Notes: generated from the sequence alone by a model not told the origin. Shown: positions 32,839-42,366, counted from the first letter of the stretch. The stretch is DNA of 64,000 bases from Verrucomicrobiota bacterium (GCA_023428905.1 JAEYWP010000026.1:97154-161153); one strand, 5' to 3'. Translations and numbers: made by a program.

Positions 32839-35541
32839 TCAGGCGTTGGCGATGATGGCCTCGACGATGTCGGTGTGGCCTCTCAGGGCTTTCTGGCGTT
32901 GGTCGAAATGCGCGCCGGAGCTCGACGCACAGTAGAGCATCTCCCGGGACGCGACGTTGCGCATGGTCACGATCAGCGGACGGCGCTCGTCGGTGTGGTA
33001 GTAGGTGAACTGAGAAAACTTCTTTCCGATCAGCTTCTCCGGCTCTGGGTGACTCATCACCGCATCCTTCACCGCGTCGGGAATCGGGAAGTCCTGGCCA
33101 AGATCCTCAATGTCGGATCGATCGCTCTGTCGAAGGAGGAAGAGTATACGGCTGTTGCCCAGAACTGCGCCGCGAATGTCCGACGACTTGAACTGCTCAT
33201 AATTCTGAACGGTCGCGACATTCCAGACGTTGTATTTGCGAAGCTGCTGGTAGGACTCGCGCAACACCTTCTTGCCCGACGGCACGAGGGAGAAACGCGC
33301 CACCTCCTCGAAAATGTTCCGCTTCCGCAGCGCACGCGGGAGCCGCATCATGTGTGAGCGTGTGTAGTTCGCGATGAGGAACGCGGCAGCCGCTTTCAGC
33401 TCCTCCGCGGATTCCGGGATGTAGCCAAGTTCGAAGTGCGCGATCTTCCCCGTGAGGTTCACGTTCGAGACGCCGTCGAAGAGTCCGCCGTAGCTGCCGC
33501 CGGCCGACCATGGCTCAAGCAACGTGGCGAGGTAGCGCATCTCGTCCGCGTGCGCGCCCGAGGCCTCGGCCGAAAGCAGTTCCTGCAAATGCCCGTGCTG
33601 CGGCTGCTCCGCCGGTGTGAACCGCGAAAAGATCAAATCGCGGAGTTGCTGCGCACCAGCCGCGTCCTTTGCGAAGCGTGTGACCTCGCCGTCATCGGCT
33701 CGCGCCAGGAACGCGGCAGCCTCGTCTGCTTTCGCAGCCTCGAATTCCGCGAACTCGAGAAACGCGTCGAGTTCTGTGGCCTGCGGACCCATGCGTTCGC
33801 GCCGATACGCGTCGAGCGCGTAGGCGCGGCGCGCGAGCGGCAGGCGCTCGTCGGGGTGCTTGTTCAGATACCAACGCGAGAAGTCTTCGTAGAGGCGACC
33901 GATGGCGTTCGAGAGCAGCGCCTGCCGCAGCTTCGTGCGGTCCTCGTCCTTCGACTGGCCCACCATGAGCATCGGCAACGCCGCTGCCGCGCTGAGGTGC
34001 AACCCGGACAGCGGCAGGCCGCGCGTGTCCAGGTAGTTCATCGTGAGCTTTCCGTTCGCCTGAACGATGATCGGCTCCGCCGTCGGGTCGACGGTCTTGG
34101 CGTAGGTCGTGTACGACTCACCTTCCTCCACGATCATCGTGTAGGCGTAGAATGGCTCCGTCTGCGTGAGGATATCGATGACGTTGACGCTCTTGCCCGA
34201 GCCGGTCGTGCCGATCACGACCGCGTTCTGCGGCGTCTGACTGTTGCCCTCGCCAACGAACGTTCTGCCACCGACGAGATTTCCGTTAGGACCCTCGTAG
34301 ATGAACTCCGCGTTTTCAAGGTGTCCGACCGGTGTGGACGAAAACGGCAGGATGTTCGCGACGAGGGCATCGTCGTAGTCATGCCAGAGCGCGTTGTAGC
34401 GGCTGAACGTCCAGCCCGGCCACGAGCAGTAGAAGAAATTGCGCGCAGAAGGTTCCAGCGCCGGCTCATAGGCCTGGGCGCGCTCCATGCTGCCGACCGC
34501 GGCTTTCAACGCGGTCAGTTTCGCGCGCAGCTCTTCGCGACTGCGATCCCACGCGCGGATGATGTATTGGATCCGGTAGGGTGAGCTGTCGCCGTTCGAG
34601 TAGCGGGCGATCTTCGCGGCCTTCGTCTTCATGGCGGCGAGGAGCTTCACCTTCTTGAGACTCTCGTAGTCCCCCTCGACGCGGTTCAGCTCCTTCTGCT
34701 CCTTTTCGATCAACTCCTCCACGTCGACGGCCTCGACGTTCACCGTGATCGCATACTCCCGGAAGCCGAGCTTCGTGAGAATGTAGGCGATGCTCGGGCG
34801 AGTTCTTTTCGGCAGCGCCTTCAGCACGAGCATCCCGTGGTAGTAACCATCCAGGTAGAAACCGGTGTCGGGTTTTTCGAGCGGACGGCCTTCGCCGTGC
34901 CAGCAGTTCTCCTGGATCGATTTTGTCGGGTCGAAGAACTCCAGCGGATCGGTCACGCGCTGTTCCGGCAGCGACGGGTTCAGAAACTCAAGGTAGTGCA
35001 GGAAGTGATCGGCGTTGGTCATCGGGCGGACCTGTCCGCCACTTCCGCCGAACAGCGCCTGCAGGAACTGGCCGGTTTGCTTGAACTGCTCGCCGTAGGC
35101 GTTGAGCAACGCCTCGGTGGTGAGGCGTCCCGGCTTCTGACCGAGCGCGTCGGCATCGACCGGCATGGTGAAGTAGAGGCGGAGGCGTTCGCGACGGAGC
35201 ACGCCGTCCTCTGCGAGACGCGTATAGCGCACGAAGCGTTCGTTGCGCTGGCGCGTGCTCCACGCGTTGGTCGAGTGCTTGAGCGTATCGTCACGGTAGT
35301 GCTGAAGCGCGGCGCGATAGTTCGAGTCCGTTGTCCACTGCACCTGCATCCGCCAGTCGGGCTTGAGCACGGAGAGCAACGCGACCAAGTCGGATTCGAA
35401 CGCGTTGTGATGGACCGGATCGGCCTGCTCCAGGTCGGGCGCGATGATTTCGAAGCCGCGCGAGATGAAGCCGCCGCGGTGCAGTCCTTCGAACACAATC
35501 ACGTCTTCCCCGAAATAGCCGTCTGGAGCTTCAACGCGCAT
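32839..35541 (-). CDS. virB4: VirB4/TrbE-type conjugation ATPase
   Basis: 900 residues. Large N-terminal domain, then a P-loop motor with Walker A in VVIGTTGSGKSVNVIDILTQ (about residue 443) and IVEEGESYTTYAKTVDPTAE downstream. The C-terminal lobe contains FEEVARFSLVPSGKKVLRES and VATVQNYEQFKSSDIRGAVL followed by GNSRILFLLRQSDRSDIEDL, the usual VirB4 motifs for inactive-conformation checks. It energises pilus assembly and substrate transfer. Third in the operon after the VirB2- and VirB3-like genes. Confidence 0.92.
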   Translation of the reverse strand: MRVEAPDGYFGEDVIVFEGLHRGGFISRGFEIIAPDLEQADPVHHNAFESDLVALLSVLKPDWRMQVQWTTDSNYRAALQHYRDDTLKHSTNAWSTRQRNERFVRYTRLAEDGVLRRERLRLYFTMPVDADALGQKPGRLTTEALLNAYGEQFKQTGQFLQALFGGSGGQVRPMTNADHFLHYLEFLNPSLPEQRVTDPLEFFDPTKSIQENCWHGEGRPLEKPDTGFYLDGYYHGMLVLKALPKRTRPSIAYILTKLGFREYAITVNVEAVDVEELIEKEQKELNRVEGDYESLKKVKLLAAMKTKAAKIARYSNGDSSPYRIQYIIRAWDRSREELRAKLTALKAAVGSMERAQAYEPALEPSARNFFYCSWPGWTFSRYNALWHDYDDALVANILPFSSTPVGHLENAEFIYEGPNGNLVGGRTFVGEGNSQTPQNAVVIGTTGSGKSVNVIDILTQTEPFYAYTMIVEEGESYTTYAKTVDPTAEPIIVQANGKLTMNYLDTRGLPLSGLHLSAAAALPMLMVGQSKDEDRTKLRQALLSNAIGRLYEDFSRWYLNKHPDERLPLARRAYALDAYRRERMGPQATELDAFLEFAEFEAAKADEAAAFLARADDGEVTRFAKDAAGAQQLRDLIFSRFTPAEQPQHGHLQELLSAEASGAHADEMRYLATLLEPWSAGGSYGGLFDGVSNVNLTGKIAHFELGYIPESAEELKAAAAFLIANYTRSHMMRLPRALRKRNIFEEVARFSLVPSGKKVLRESYQQLRKYNVWNVATVQNYEQFKSSDIRGAVLGNSRILFLLRQSDRSDIEDLGQDFPIPDAVKDAVMSHPEPEKLIGKKFSQFTYYHTDERRPLIVTMRNVASREMLYCASSSGAHFDQRQKALRGHTDIVEAIIANA

Positions 35542-35543
35542 GG

Positions 35544-36161
35544 TCAGTCCTCCACCGGCCCGGCGAGGGCGTCTTCGAGCAGCTCTTCCGTCGTGGAAAG
35601 CTTCTCTTGCAGTTGCTCATACTCCGCGCGCGCCACGACAGGCTCAGCCTTCGCCTTGTCGCGCGAAGACACCGGTTTTTCGGCGGAGACCGCGCTCTCG
35701 GTTTCCAAGCGGCGCACGCTGCGCTTCGCCCCGGAACGCGCACGACCCGCGGACACGAAGCGGTCCGCGCGTTTCGCGGCCCTCGTATCGAACGTGACCG
35801 TCACCGCGTCACCGGCACCCGTGAAGGGATTCGACGGACGCCGGTTGCGCGGACCGAACCGGAACGCCAGCACACCGGACTCGACCAGCGCGGATTCGAA
35901 GAAGTCGGTGTCGTAGTGCTCCGGCTTGTTGTTCTTCAACGCGAAGACGTAGGCCACCGAACCAAGGCACAGCACCAGCCCAACGAAGAGGCACAGCAGC
36001 AGCGAGACCCCAAGGACACCCCAGAGGAGGATGACCATCATGATCGTCGCGCCGCCGGACCCGAGCAGATACCAGCCAGAGTTGCCCGTCATCCCGAGGA
36101 ACTCTCCGGAGGACTGCGCCCCCTGGTTGGCGTCGTGTTCGTTGAGCTGCGTGCTCTTCAT
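35544..36161 (-). CDS. VirB3-like T4SS membrane protein with long cytoplasmic tail
   Basis: 205 residues. Two adjacent TM helices (GGATIMMVILLWGVLGVSLL and LCLFVGLVLCLGSVAYVFAL) followed by KNNKPEHYDTDFFESALVES, then ~120 residues of charged, probably disordered or helical tail (EYEQLQEKLSTTEELLEDAL). VirB3/TrbD proteins have the same two-helix hairpin and position directly upstream of virB4, but are usually only ~100 residues, so the tail is unusual. Confidence 0.65.
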   Translation of the reverse strand: MKSTQLNEHDANQGAQSSGEFLGMTGNSGWYLLGSGGATIMMVILLWGVLGVSLLLCLFVGLVLCLGSVAYVFALKNNKPEHYDTDFFESALVESGVLAFRFGPRNRRPSNPFTGAGDAVTVTFDTRAAKRADRFVSAGRARSGAKRSVRRLETESAVSAEKPVSSRDKAKAEPVVARAEYEQLQEKLSTTEELLEDALAGPVED

Positions 36162-36185
36162 GGTGCAGAACGGCTCGGGTTCGAA

Positions 36186-36602
36186 TTAGGGCGCGAACGT
36201 GCTGACGTTGGCCGCCTCCAAGCCCATGTTGCCCCACATCGTGCGCACGATAGCGAAAGCGAGTCCGCTAACCATCGCACCGGCAAAGGCCCACTTGGCG
36301 ATGGACTGACGGCCCATCATCATCGCCACGCCGGCAGCCACGATGCCCACTGCGGCGAAGACGCCGCTCAGATACATGATGATCGCGTTGCCGGATTCCG
36401 TGGCGGTGCGCAGATCGACTGCCTGCGCGTGGGCTAAACTCGGCATCGCCAGCGCTGTGATGAAAAGCAGCGCCAGCTTGCGCCGGCTGTTTCCGTCTGC
36501 CGTATGCTGACGGCTTTCCGAGTAGAGGTGCAGCGCCTTCGCCATCATCGCCGCACCGAGAACCAACGCCACCTGGGGCGCCACGAGGATCAAGGTTGTC
36601 AT
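36186..36602 (-). CDS. virB2: VirB2/TrbC-like major pilin
   Basis: 138 residues from ATG at 36602, which has GGAG 7 bases upstream; the ATG at 36608 overlaps that site. A long leader with a hydrophobic helix (TLILVAPQVALVLGAAMMAK), then a second segment ending SLAHAQAVDL that reads as the cleavage site, and two mature TM helices (IIMYLSGVFAAVGIVAAGVA, and WAFAGAMVSGLAFAIVRTMW). First gene of the T4SS operon. The extended leader is longer than usual. Confidence 0.75.
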   Translation of the reverse strand: MTTLILVAPQVALVLGAAMMAKALHLYSESRQHTADGNSRRKLALLFITALAMPSLAHAQAVDLRTATESGNAIIMYLSGVFAAVGIVAAGVAMMMGRQSIAKWAFAGAMVSGLAFAIVRTMWGNMGLEAANVSTFAP

Positions 36603-36734
36603 GGTCATCTCCGCTTTGAACCGGCGCTTGAGGGGGCCGTCTCCCGCGCACCTCGTCGCCACGTTCCTGCAGTGGTCGGCGATTCGCGTGCGAGAGAGAA
36701 AGTCGGAGCGCGATTTTCGCTCAAGAGGCTGCGC

Positions 36735-36757
36735 CTACCGAAATTTCGGGAGATATA
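36735..36757 (-). promoter_or_regulatory. Putative promoter and operator of the VirB operon (ICE operator family)
   Basis: CTACCG-AAATTT-CGGGAG (36735-36752), a near-perfect inverted repeat with a 6-bp spacer, lies ~140 bases upstream of virB2 and directly downstream of TATATC (minus strand, 36757-36752), a possible -10 box. It matches in form the perfect CTACCG-N6-CGGTAG upstream of the coupling protein gene. Confidence 0.5.
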
Positions 36758-36865
36758 GTCCGGGAACCTGTTTTTCGGCTCACCGACGCGCTTCGCTCTC
36801 ACTATAGCAGACATTTATTCGTCCATTTCGTTGCAACGCGCAGCAGACATGCACGCCCGAGCAGA

Positions 36866-37258
36866 TCAGCTTCCGGGCAGATGGAACTCGATTTGCCCGA
36901 GGCGCTCCCCGCCCAGCGGTTTTGGTGGTGGCCGGCCAAACCGCAAATCGGAGACAAACGTGTCGCTCTCGCGGTCGCGCTCTTGCTCCAACTCGGGAAT
37001 CGCGCGCACCCGAACCAACGTCTGCTCCTCAATCGCGACGAAGAGCGGCCCGAGGTTGTGGCCTCGCAGTAGGACGAGCCAATCGCCAATCAGAACGCGG
37101 ATCAGATCCGCCTCGTCGTGATTCCAACACGCTTCCACGTAGACGGACCAGGGGATGTTTCGCCGCAGCTTCTTGCCGTCGTCGAAGGTGACATGGCTCG
37201 GGCTCGCGGCCGTGTCGAAGTGCAGTTTCGGTTTTCGGAGAGGCGGAGGCGGGTTCAT
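36866..37258 (-). CDS. Small protein coupled to the relaxase gene, unknown function
   Basis: 130 residues; the start overlaps the relaxase stop (ATGA). A compact beta-rich sequence: ASPSHVTFDDGKKLRRNIPW followed by SVYVEACWNHDEADLIRVLI, then GDWLVLLRGHNLGPLFVAIE and EQTLVRVRAIPELEQERDRE. No signal peptide. Might be an accessory to the relaxosome by position. Not recognised. Confidence 0.65.
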   Translation of the reverse strand: MNPPPPLRKPKLHFDTAASPSHVTFDDGKKLRRNIPWSVYVEACWNHDEADLIRVLIGDWLVLLRGHNLGPLFVAIEEQTLVRVRAIPELEQERDRESDTFVSDLRFGRPPPKPLGGERLGQIEFHLPGS

Positions 37259-39978
37259 ACGCTGCGGCGCTCAGCGCGCTGTTGGCGTGTCCGTTGCTGC
37301 TTCGCCGTGGCGGCAAGCCAGGCAACGCGTACCTCCGCACGCATGTCGCGGATGACGCGCGGCACGAAGCGCTCGCGCTCCGTCATCCGGTGCCGCTGCA
37401 TGAACTCGGTCGCGAGTTCGCGCCCATCGTCGGTGCGGTTCAGCCGCGCGAGGATCTCTTCCTTGTTCGCGACGTAGATCGCATGGGCTCCCCGAAAGCG
37501 CGTGTTGCCGACGTAGAACTGACGCCGCGCGAGCGCGCGTGCCGCGACTTCGCCGAGCACGAGGAGCGATTCCTCCGAGGTGCTGCCTTGCGAGCGATAG
37601 GACGTAATCGCGTGACCGTAGGTCCAAGCGGCAAAGCCCGGCGGCAGTTCGCGACCATCGGTGAAGACGATGCGGTTCGAGGCGGGATCAACGTGAGCGA
37701 CCTCTCTGAAATCGCCGTTGGCGAAACCGGCGTCGTCGTTGCGTCCACGAATGAGCAAACGGTCCCCGGCCGCGACCGCCAGCGATTGGACGCGGCCGAC
37801 ATCGAAAGCCGCGCGCTGCTTGCGCGTGAGCTTCGCCTCACGACCGTTCGGCCCGCGCGCGATGATACCGTCGCGCAGGACCGCGACGACCTCAGCCGAC
37901 GCGCCGCGTTTGAAGAACCGGGTGCTCCGCGCGAAGACAAGCCGGTCGCCAACCTGGTATTGCTCCCAATGCGCTTTTTGCTCGGCCGTCCACGTGAGCG
38001 GCTTCACCGCTTCGCGGACCACCTCGACGTCACCAAGCAGGCCGGCCTTGCGCAGCGCAGGCCGCACCTGCGCGTTAAACCGCTCGATCTCGTCCCAAAA
38101 CGGAATCACGACGAGCGTCCCGATGCCCTTCACCTTGTTCTCGACAAAGTGCTCCGCCGCTTTCGCGAAGAGCACATCGTCGCTGCCGGTCTCGCGGATC
38201 ATGCCCCGCCGGTCCGCAAACGCGAAGGCCTCGGCCGCATCGCCTGACGCGAGCAACCGACTGAAATGCCGGTCCGACTCGTGGCGCTGGCGGAGCACCT
38301 CAGCGAGCCGAACGACCGGAGCGTCCGCGTGGTCGATCACATTACGCAACGCGTCGCCGCGCTCGACGCTGTAGTGCTGTTTCGTGTCGCCGACCAGGAG
38401 CACGCGCGCCCGGACTTCGAACGCGATCTTGGTGAGTTGATCGAGCTGTTGGGTCGAAAGCAGCCCGGCTTCGTCCACGAGCAACACCCGACCGACGGCC
38501 TCACGCTGCATCGCCTCGCTCACGAGAAAGCGTTGCACGGTGTCGGCCGCATCGAAGCCGCTCTCAACTAGGGCATCCCTCGCCTTGGTCGTTGGCGCGA
38601 GCGGCATGAACCGTTTGCCACCGGCAACGAGGTGCGCGCCTTCGATGGCGGTCAGCACAGTCGTCTTGCCGGTGCCAGCATCGCCAACCAGCACACTGAC
38701 GAAGTCGCGGCTCCCAAGAATCTCCGACGCCGCGATGCGTTGGCCTGCGGTCAGCGCCGGCGGCAGGTTCGCAGAATGGCCGAGCACGAACCGCGTGTTG
38801 CGACCGGAGCGCACGCGCTCGACGGTCGCGGCCTCTTCGCGGCGAATCATCCGCAGCGTCAGCTCGCCGTCCTTGCGGATGGCGTCCGGATGGACTTCGA
38901 GCGCGGCGCGCAGATCGCGCCAGCGGAAGAAGTCGGGATGCAACTCCAGCGCCGCGCCGAGAACAGCGCCTTCGCGCGCGACGCTGTTGCGTTCGAAGAC
39001 GTGACGGAGCGCGGCATCGAGGATCGTCTGCGCATTGCCGTGCGACCATTGCTCACGTGGCAACTGCGCTCGCGCCCGATTCACGAGCGCGTCGAGTTTG
39101 TTGGCTTCGGCGGCCGAAAGCTCGGCGCGTTGTCGCGCGCGAACCTCCCGCGTGCTCACCTCCGTGAGTTTGTCGTCGCGAGACTCGCGGACGAGGATTT
39201 CGACTTCGCGCTTCGTGGGCTTGCGCCCTTTCTCCGCCGCGAAGTCGGCCGCGAGTTTCTCGACGGCGCGCGAGCGTTTCGAAAACCGCTCACGCAGATG
39301 CTCGACCCCGCGCACCGAAAAACCTTTCGAGTTCAGTTCGTAGGGCTCGTAGCCAAGCGACCGCAGACGGCTCGCCAACTCGCGATAGAGGATTTGGCGG
39401 AGATACGGCGACGCACGGAGCATTTCGTTTTGCTTCAGCGCAAGCCACTCGTTGCGCGTGCTGTCCCACGTGGCGTTGGCCAGGACGGCGTGAACGTGAA
39501 GCTGCGGATCGAGGTCGCGGCTGGTGTCGTGGAGGAACGAAGCACCAATGAAGTTTCCCGTGAGGCGAATCTGTTCGCTCATCGCGGCATCGCCGCGGCG
39601 TTCGCGAACGGCCGCGAAGCGTTCCATCTCAGCCAGCACGACCTTGACCGAGTCCGAGAAGGCGGCGCGAACGCGTTCGTCGCCGCCGACCATCGCGAGC
39701 ACGCTCACGTCCTTCGGTGCGGAAAGCTGAATGTCGAAGAACGCGACCCGGTTCGCGTAGTCGCGAGGCGTGAGCGGACCACCGTTCAGCGGATGCCGGT
39801 TCTCGCGCAACGCTTCGAACGGCGCATCGGCGACTTCGCCGGTCAGACCGAGAGCCCGGGCTCCTTCGCCGATCCATTCGCCGCGCACCTCCTTCTCGCC
39901 TTCCGCCCAATAATCGTTTTTCCGCAGGTGGTGCGCGAGGTAGGTGCCGCCGTTTCGGATGATGCCAATCGTGATCAT
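37255..39978 (-). CDS. traI: MobF-family (TrwC/TraI-like) relaxase-helicase
   Basis: 907 residues from ATG at 39978 (GTG and TTG starts further upstream are in frame). N-terminal relaxase domain: Tyr residues at positions 13 and 23, FFDIQLSAPKDVSVLAMVGG, and the histidine triad in DLDPQLHVHAVLAN (about residue 155). The helicase part has Walker A in VLVGDAGTGKTTVLTAIEGA (about residue 428), RVLLVDEAGLLSTQQLDQL and GHAITSYRSQGSTSEESLLV. It nicks oriT, stays bound to the transferred strand and unwinds it. Slightly shorter than TrwC (966). Confidence 0.93.
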   Translation of the reverse strand: MITIGIIRNGGTYLAHHLRKNDYWAEGEKEVRGEWIGEGARALGLTGEVADAPFEALRENRHPLNGGPLTPRDYANRVAFFDIQLSAPKDVSVLAMVGGDERVRAAFSDSVKVVLAEMERFAAVRERRGDAAMSEQIRLTGNFIGASFLHDTSRDLDPQLHVHAVLANATWDSTRNEWLALKQNEMLRASPYLRQILYRELASRLRSLGYEPYELNSKGFSVRGVEHLRERFSKRSRAVEKLAADFAAEKGRKPTKREVEILVRESRDDKLTEVSTREVRARQRAELSAAEANKLDALVNRARAQLPREQWSHGNAQTILDAALRHVFERNSVAREGAVLGAALELHPDFFRWRDLRAALEVHPDAIRKDGELTLRMIRREEAATVERVRSGRNTRFVLGHSANLPPALTAGQRIAASEILGSRDFVSVLVGDAGTGKTTVLTAIEGAHLVAGGKRFMPLAPTTKARDALVESGFDAADTVQRFLVSEAMQREAVGRVLLVDEAGLLSTQQLDQLTKIAFEVRARVLLVGDTKQHYSVERGDALRNVIDHADAPVVRLAEVLRQRHESDRHFSRLLASGDAAEAFAFADRRGMIRETGSDDVLFAKAAEHFVENKVKGIGTLVVIPFWDEIERFNAQVRPALRKAGLLGDVEVVREAVKPLTWTAEQKAHWEQYQVGDRLVFARSTRFFKRGASAEVVAVLRDGIIARGPNGREAKLTRKQRAAFDVGRVQSLAVAAGDRLLIRGRNDDAGFANGDFREVAHVDPASNRIVFTDGRELPPGFAAWTYGHAITSYRSQGSTSEESLLVLGEVAARALARRQFYVGNTRFRGAHAIYVANKEEILARLNRTDDGRELATEFMQRHRMTERERFVPRVIRDMRAEVRVAWLAATAKQQRTRQQRAERRSV

Positions 39979-40034
39979 GCCGAACAGCACGCGTGAAGCG
40001 TTCCGTTCCCTCAACGGACGGCGCCCCCCGAGTC

Positions 40035-40064
40035 CGGTGTAGGGCGCCTACCGAGAACGGTGTA
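40035..40064 (-). promoter_or_regulatory. Repeated CGGTGTA/TACCG half-sites upstream of the relaxase gene
   Basis: CGGTGTA (40035-40041), CTACCG (40048-40053) and CGGTGTA (40058-40064) form alternating inverted half-sites, including ACCG-AGAA-CGGT and TAGG-GCG-CCTA. Related in sequence and layout to 7283-7317. Confidence 0.45.
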
Positions 40065-40229
40065 TCCGTCCATCAGTTCGCGGCGTCGTTTTCGGGAGCC
40101 TGGGGCTTCGACCAGCCATGATCGTTGGCCCACGTCCCCCGTGCTTTTTCGGAAACAGACGCAAGGCCCTAACGAGTTCGTTGGGTTCGCAAACGCAGGC
40201 AAACGCACGGGCCGACCACCAAAATGCAT

Positions 40230-40247
40230 CTACCGTTTTTTCGGTAG
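40230..40247. promoter_or_regulatory. Perfect palindrome CTACCG-N6-CGGTAG upstream of the coupling protein gene
   Basis: CTACCG-TTTTTT-CGGTAG lies 57 bases before the coupling-protein start. The strict symmetry and 6-bp spacer match the VirB-operon site at 36735-36752. A short internal T run might suggest a terminator, but the stem is only 6 bp and the T run is in the loop. Confidence 0.55.
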
Positions 40248-40303
40248 GCTCGGGTCCTCGCGCGCCGAGTCCGGCAGGCGTTGTTTTGCGTCCTCTCGAC
40301 GCG

Positions 40304-41926
40304 ATGAAAACCCTCCCGGCACCCGAAGTTTTGCTGCGAAACTTGCTGCAAAGTCCCCACGCCATCACGGTCGGCGCGCTCGCACTCGCATGCGTTTTCG
40401 CCTGCATCGCCGCGTGGTTGATCCTCCGAAATCTCCGCCACAACGAGCCGGGATTGCGGAAACCGATGGTGCTTCCGTTCGCGTTGATTATCTCCGCCAC
40501 CGGCATTTTCGGCGCGAGTCGCCTTCCGAATCTGTGGGGCATCGCCGTCGGTGCAGCCTTCTGCGTGCTGTCGGCGATTCTTTTTTACTACGCGGACCAT
40601 CGGCGCTACGTCGTCGCGCCCGATGGAAAGATCGTCGCGGACCGTTGGGCCATTGCCGTTTCGTTCGCCGGGTTTCGGTGGACACGCGACAAAGCCAACC
40701 GGCACTTCTTTTTCTCGGGAGACACCGGTTCGGGAAAGACCTCCGGCATGAACCGGCTTCTCGCCGAGCTGGTTCGGCGCAATCCGACGCTCGGGGGCGT
40801 CGTCATGGCGAACAAGGGCGACGAGTGGTTTTACCTCGAATGGCTCGCGAAGAAGCATGGCCGGCAGAACGACATCATCCGTCTTCGTCCGCGCTTGGTT
40901 GGGGAAACGGGCAAGTCTCTGCATCGCCTGAACGTCACCGGCGATGCACGTCTTCCGTTCACGACGCGCGCCCGCATCTTGGTCGACACCGCCGCCGCTC
41001 TGAATCCGAAGGACGAGAAGGGCTTCTTCAAAGTGAAGGGCGCAGCGCACATCGGACGGGCGTTCGAACTACTCGCCGACATCGGAAAGCCGGTCACCGC
41101 AACCAACGCCTATGACCTACTCACCTCTGAGACCGCGCTCAAAGCCGCCCTCGAAAAGCTCACCGAACTCGACCCCACGGAGCGCCGCATCCGCCTCGCC
41201 GAAACGCTAGAGCAGACCTACCTGAAGCACGAAGCGAAGGAGCAGCGCGCCGGTGAAATCGGCACGTCGCAGAACTACCTCGAATTCCTCGGCACGCCGG
41301 AAGTCGCGGAGATCTTCAGCTCCAACGAGCCTGACACGTGCACGATCGCCGACGTCGATAAGGGCAAAATCTTCTGCGTCGATGTGCCGCAGGACTACAC
41401 CACGGAGCGGCAGTATGTCTTCACCGTGATCAAGCTTCTGCTCTACCGGCACGCGCTGCGGCGCTACGGACTGCCACCGTGGGAGAAGTATGCGCGCAAC
41501 CAACTGATCTACGTCGGCGATGAATTTCAGAACGCGATCACCGCTTCGCACGACGGCACTAGCGACTTCAACGTCATCGACCGGTTGCGCGATTGCATGC
41601 TCATGCTCATCGTTTCCGCGCAGGCCTTCGAGTCGCTCATTCCGCCCCAGACGAAGGAGCAAGCCGAGGTGCTCGCCCTCAATTTGAAGAACCTCGTCAT
41701 GTATCGCGCCGCGTCGGAACTCGACGCGCTGCGGTGCGCCAACGCACTCGGCAAGCACTGGGTCGAGCGCGCGACACGTACCGTTCACCAGGACCACACC
41801 GCCCGCACTTACCAGCGCGTGGAGGAATTTCGGATCAAACCGCACGAGTTCCGAAACCTCCCCGACCACACCGCCGTCGTGCGCCATTGCACCAACGGCT
41901 ACCGCAAATCAAATCTGCGCCCCTAA
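40304..41926 (+). CDS. traD: VirD4/TraD-type conjugative coupling protein
   Basis: 540 residues from ATG at 40304 (the longer open frame upstream runs through the operator and is not protein-like). N-terminal TM helices: AITVGALALACVFACIAAWL, FALIISATGIFGASRL, and IAVGAAFCVLSAILFYYADH. Motor domain: Walker A in FFFSGDTGSGKTSGMNRLLA (about residue 144), Walker B-like NQLIYVGDEFQNAITASHDG, and LIVSAQAFESLIPPQTKEQA. It docks the relaxase-DNA complex to the T4SS channel and pumps DNA. Divergent from the relaxase gene. Confidence 0.92.
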   Translation: MKTLPAPEVLLRNLLQSPHAITVGALALACVFACIAAWLILRNLRHNEPGLRKPMVLPFALIISATGIFGASRLPNLWGIAVGAAFCVLSAILFYYADHRRYVVAPDGKIVADRWAIAVSFAGFRWTRDKANRHFFFSGDTGSGKTSGMNRLLAELVRRNPTLGGVVMANKGDEWFYLEWLAKKHGRQNDIIRLRPRLVGETGKSLHRLNVTGDARLPFTTRARILVDTAAALNPKDEKGFFKVKGAAHIGRAFELLADIGKPVTATNAYDLLTSETALKAALEKLTELDPTERRIRLAETLEQTYLKHEAKEQRAGEIGTSQNYLEFLGTPEVAEIFSSNEPDTCTIADVDKGKIFCVDVPQDYTTERQYVFTVIKLLLYRHALRRYGLPPWEKYARNQLIYVGDEFQNAITASHDGTSDFNVIDRLRDCMLMLIVSAQAFESLIPPQTKEQAEVLALNLKNLVMYRAASELDALRCANALGKHWVERATRTVHQDHTARTYQRVEEFRIKPHEFRNLPDHTAVVRHCTNGYRKSNLRP

Positions 41927-41950
41927 ACAAGATCTTTAAGCACCACCCGC

Positions 41951-42226
41951 ATGTATTCCGAGAAGACGCCTGAACTGTCGGTGCAGACGCTTATGGCGCT
42001 GCGCAATGAACCCGATGCGCTGCAGGTCATCGCCGCGCGGCTCCAGGTGAAGGAAATGGGTCCGGCGGACCACATTCGCACCAAGCATGAGGTAAAAGCA
42101 TTTGTAGAATTGGGCTCTGAAATTGTAGCTGAAAGCTTGCTGCGACGTGCGCGGGAACGACGCGAGTTAGCAACGAAACAGGCGATTGATCAGAAGCAGA
42201 GGCAGGGGGAGCGAGCTTCGCCGTAA
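41951..42226 (+). CDS. Small hydrophilic protein after the coupling protein gene
   Basis: 91 residues, helical and charged (SVQTLMALRNEPDALQVIAA, EVKAFVELGSEIVAESLLRR), with no membrane segment. Follows traD by 24 bases on the same strand, suggesting co-transcription. Not recognised. The 140 bases after it up to the defence island hold no evident gene. Confidence 0.5.
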   Translation: MYSEKTPELSVQTLMALRNEPDALQVIAARLQVKEMGPADHIRTKHEVKAFVELGSEIVAESLLRRARERRELATKQAIDQKQRQGERASP

Positions 42227-42366
42227 GTTGTTTGCGTAATTAGGCTCTCTGGAATCGGAGTCTCGCCTCAATCCGGGGTCCTTTTGGCTTTCCAAATCTC
42301 TGCGTAGGATCAAGTGTAAATGGGTGCTCTCCCGTCGCGTGGACAGAGAGTGCCCAGAACCATTTC

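Larger units (their letters stand above)
39979..40303. other. Divergent intergenic region between relaxase and coupling protein genes; candidate oriT
   Basis: 325 bases with no credible gene. It contains two operator-like inverted-repeat sites (40035-40064 and 40230-40247). MobF relaxases often act at an oriT next to their gene, so this is the first place to look, but no nic sequence can be recognised by eye. The region's relaxase-proximal 60 bases resemble those upstream of the gene at 6837. Confidence 0.4.

Noticed and set aside
38632..39996. 454-residue plus-strand open frame opposite the relaxase gene, and a similar one at 33436-34584 opposite VirB4
   Set aside because: GC-rich codon shadow of strongly supported minus-strand genes; no recognisable domains.
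40230..40247. Rho-independent terminator
   Set aside because: The T run is in the loop and the stem is only 6 bp; better read as a palindromic protein-binding site.
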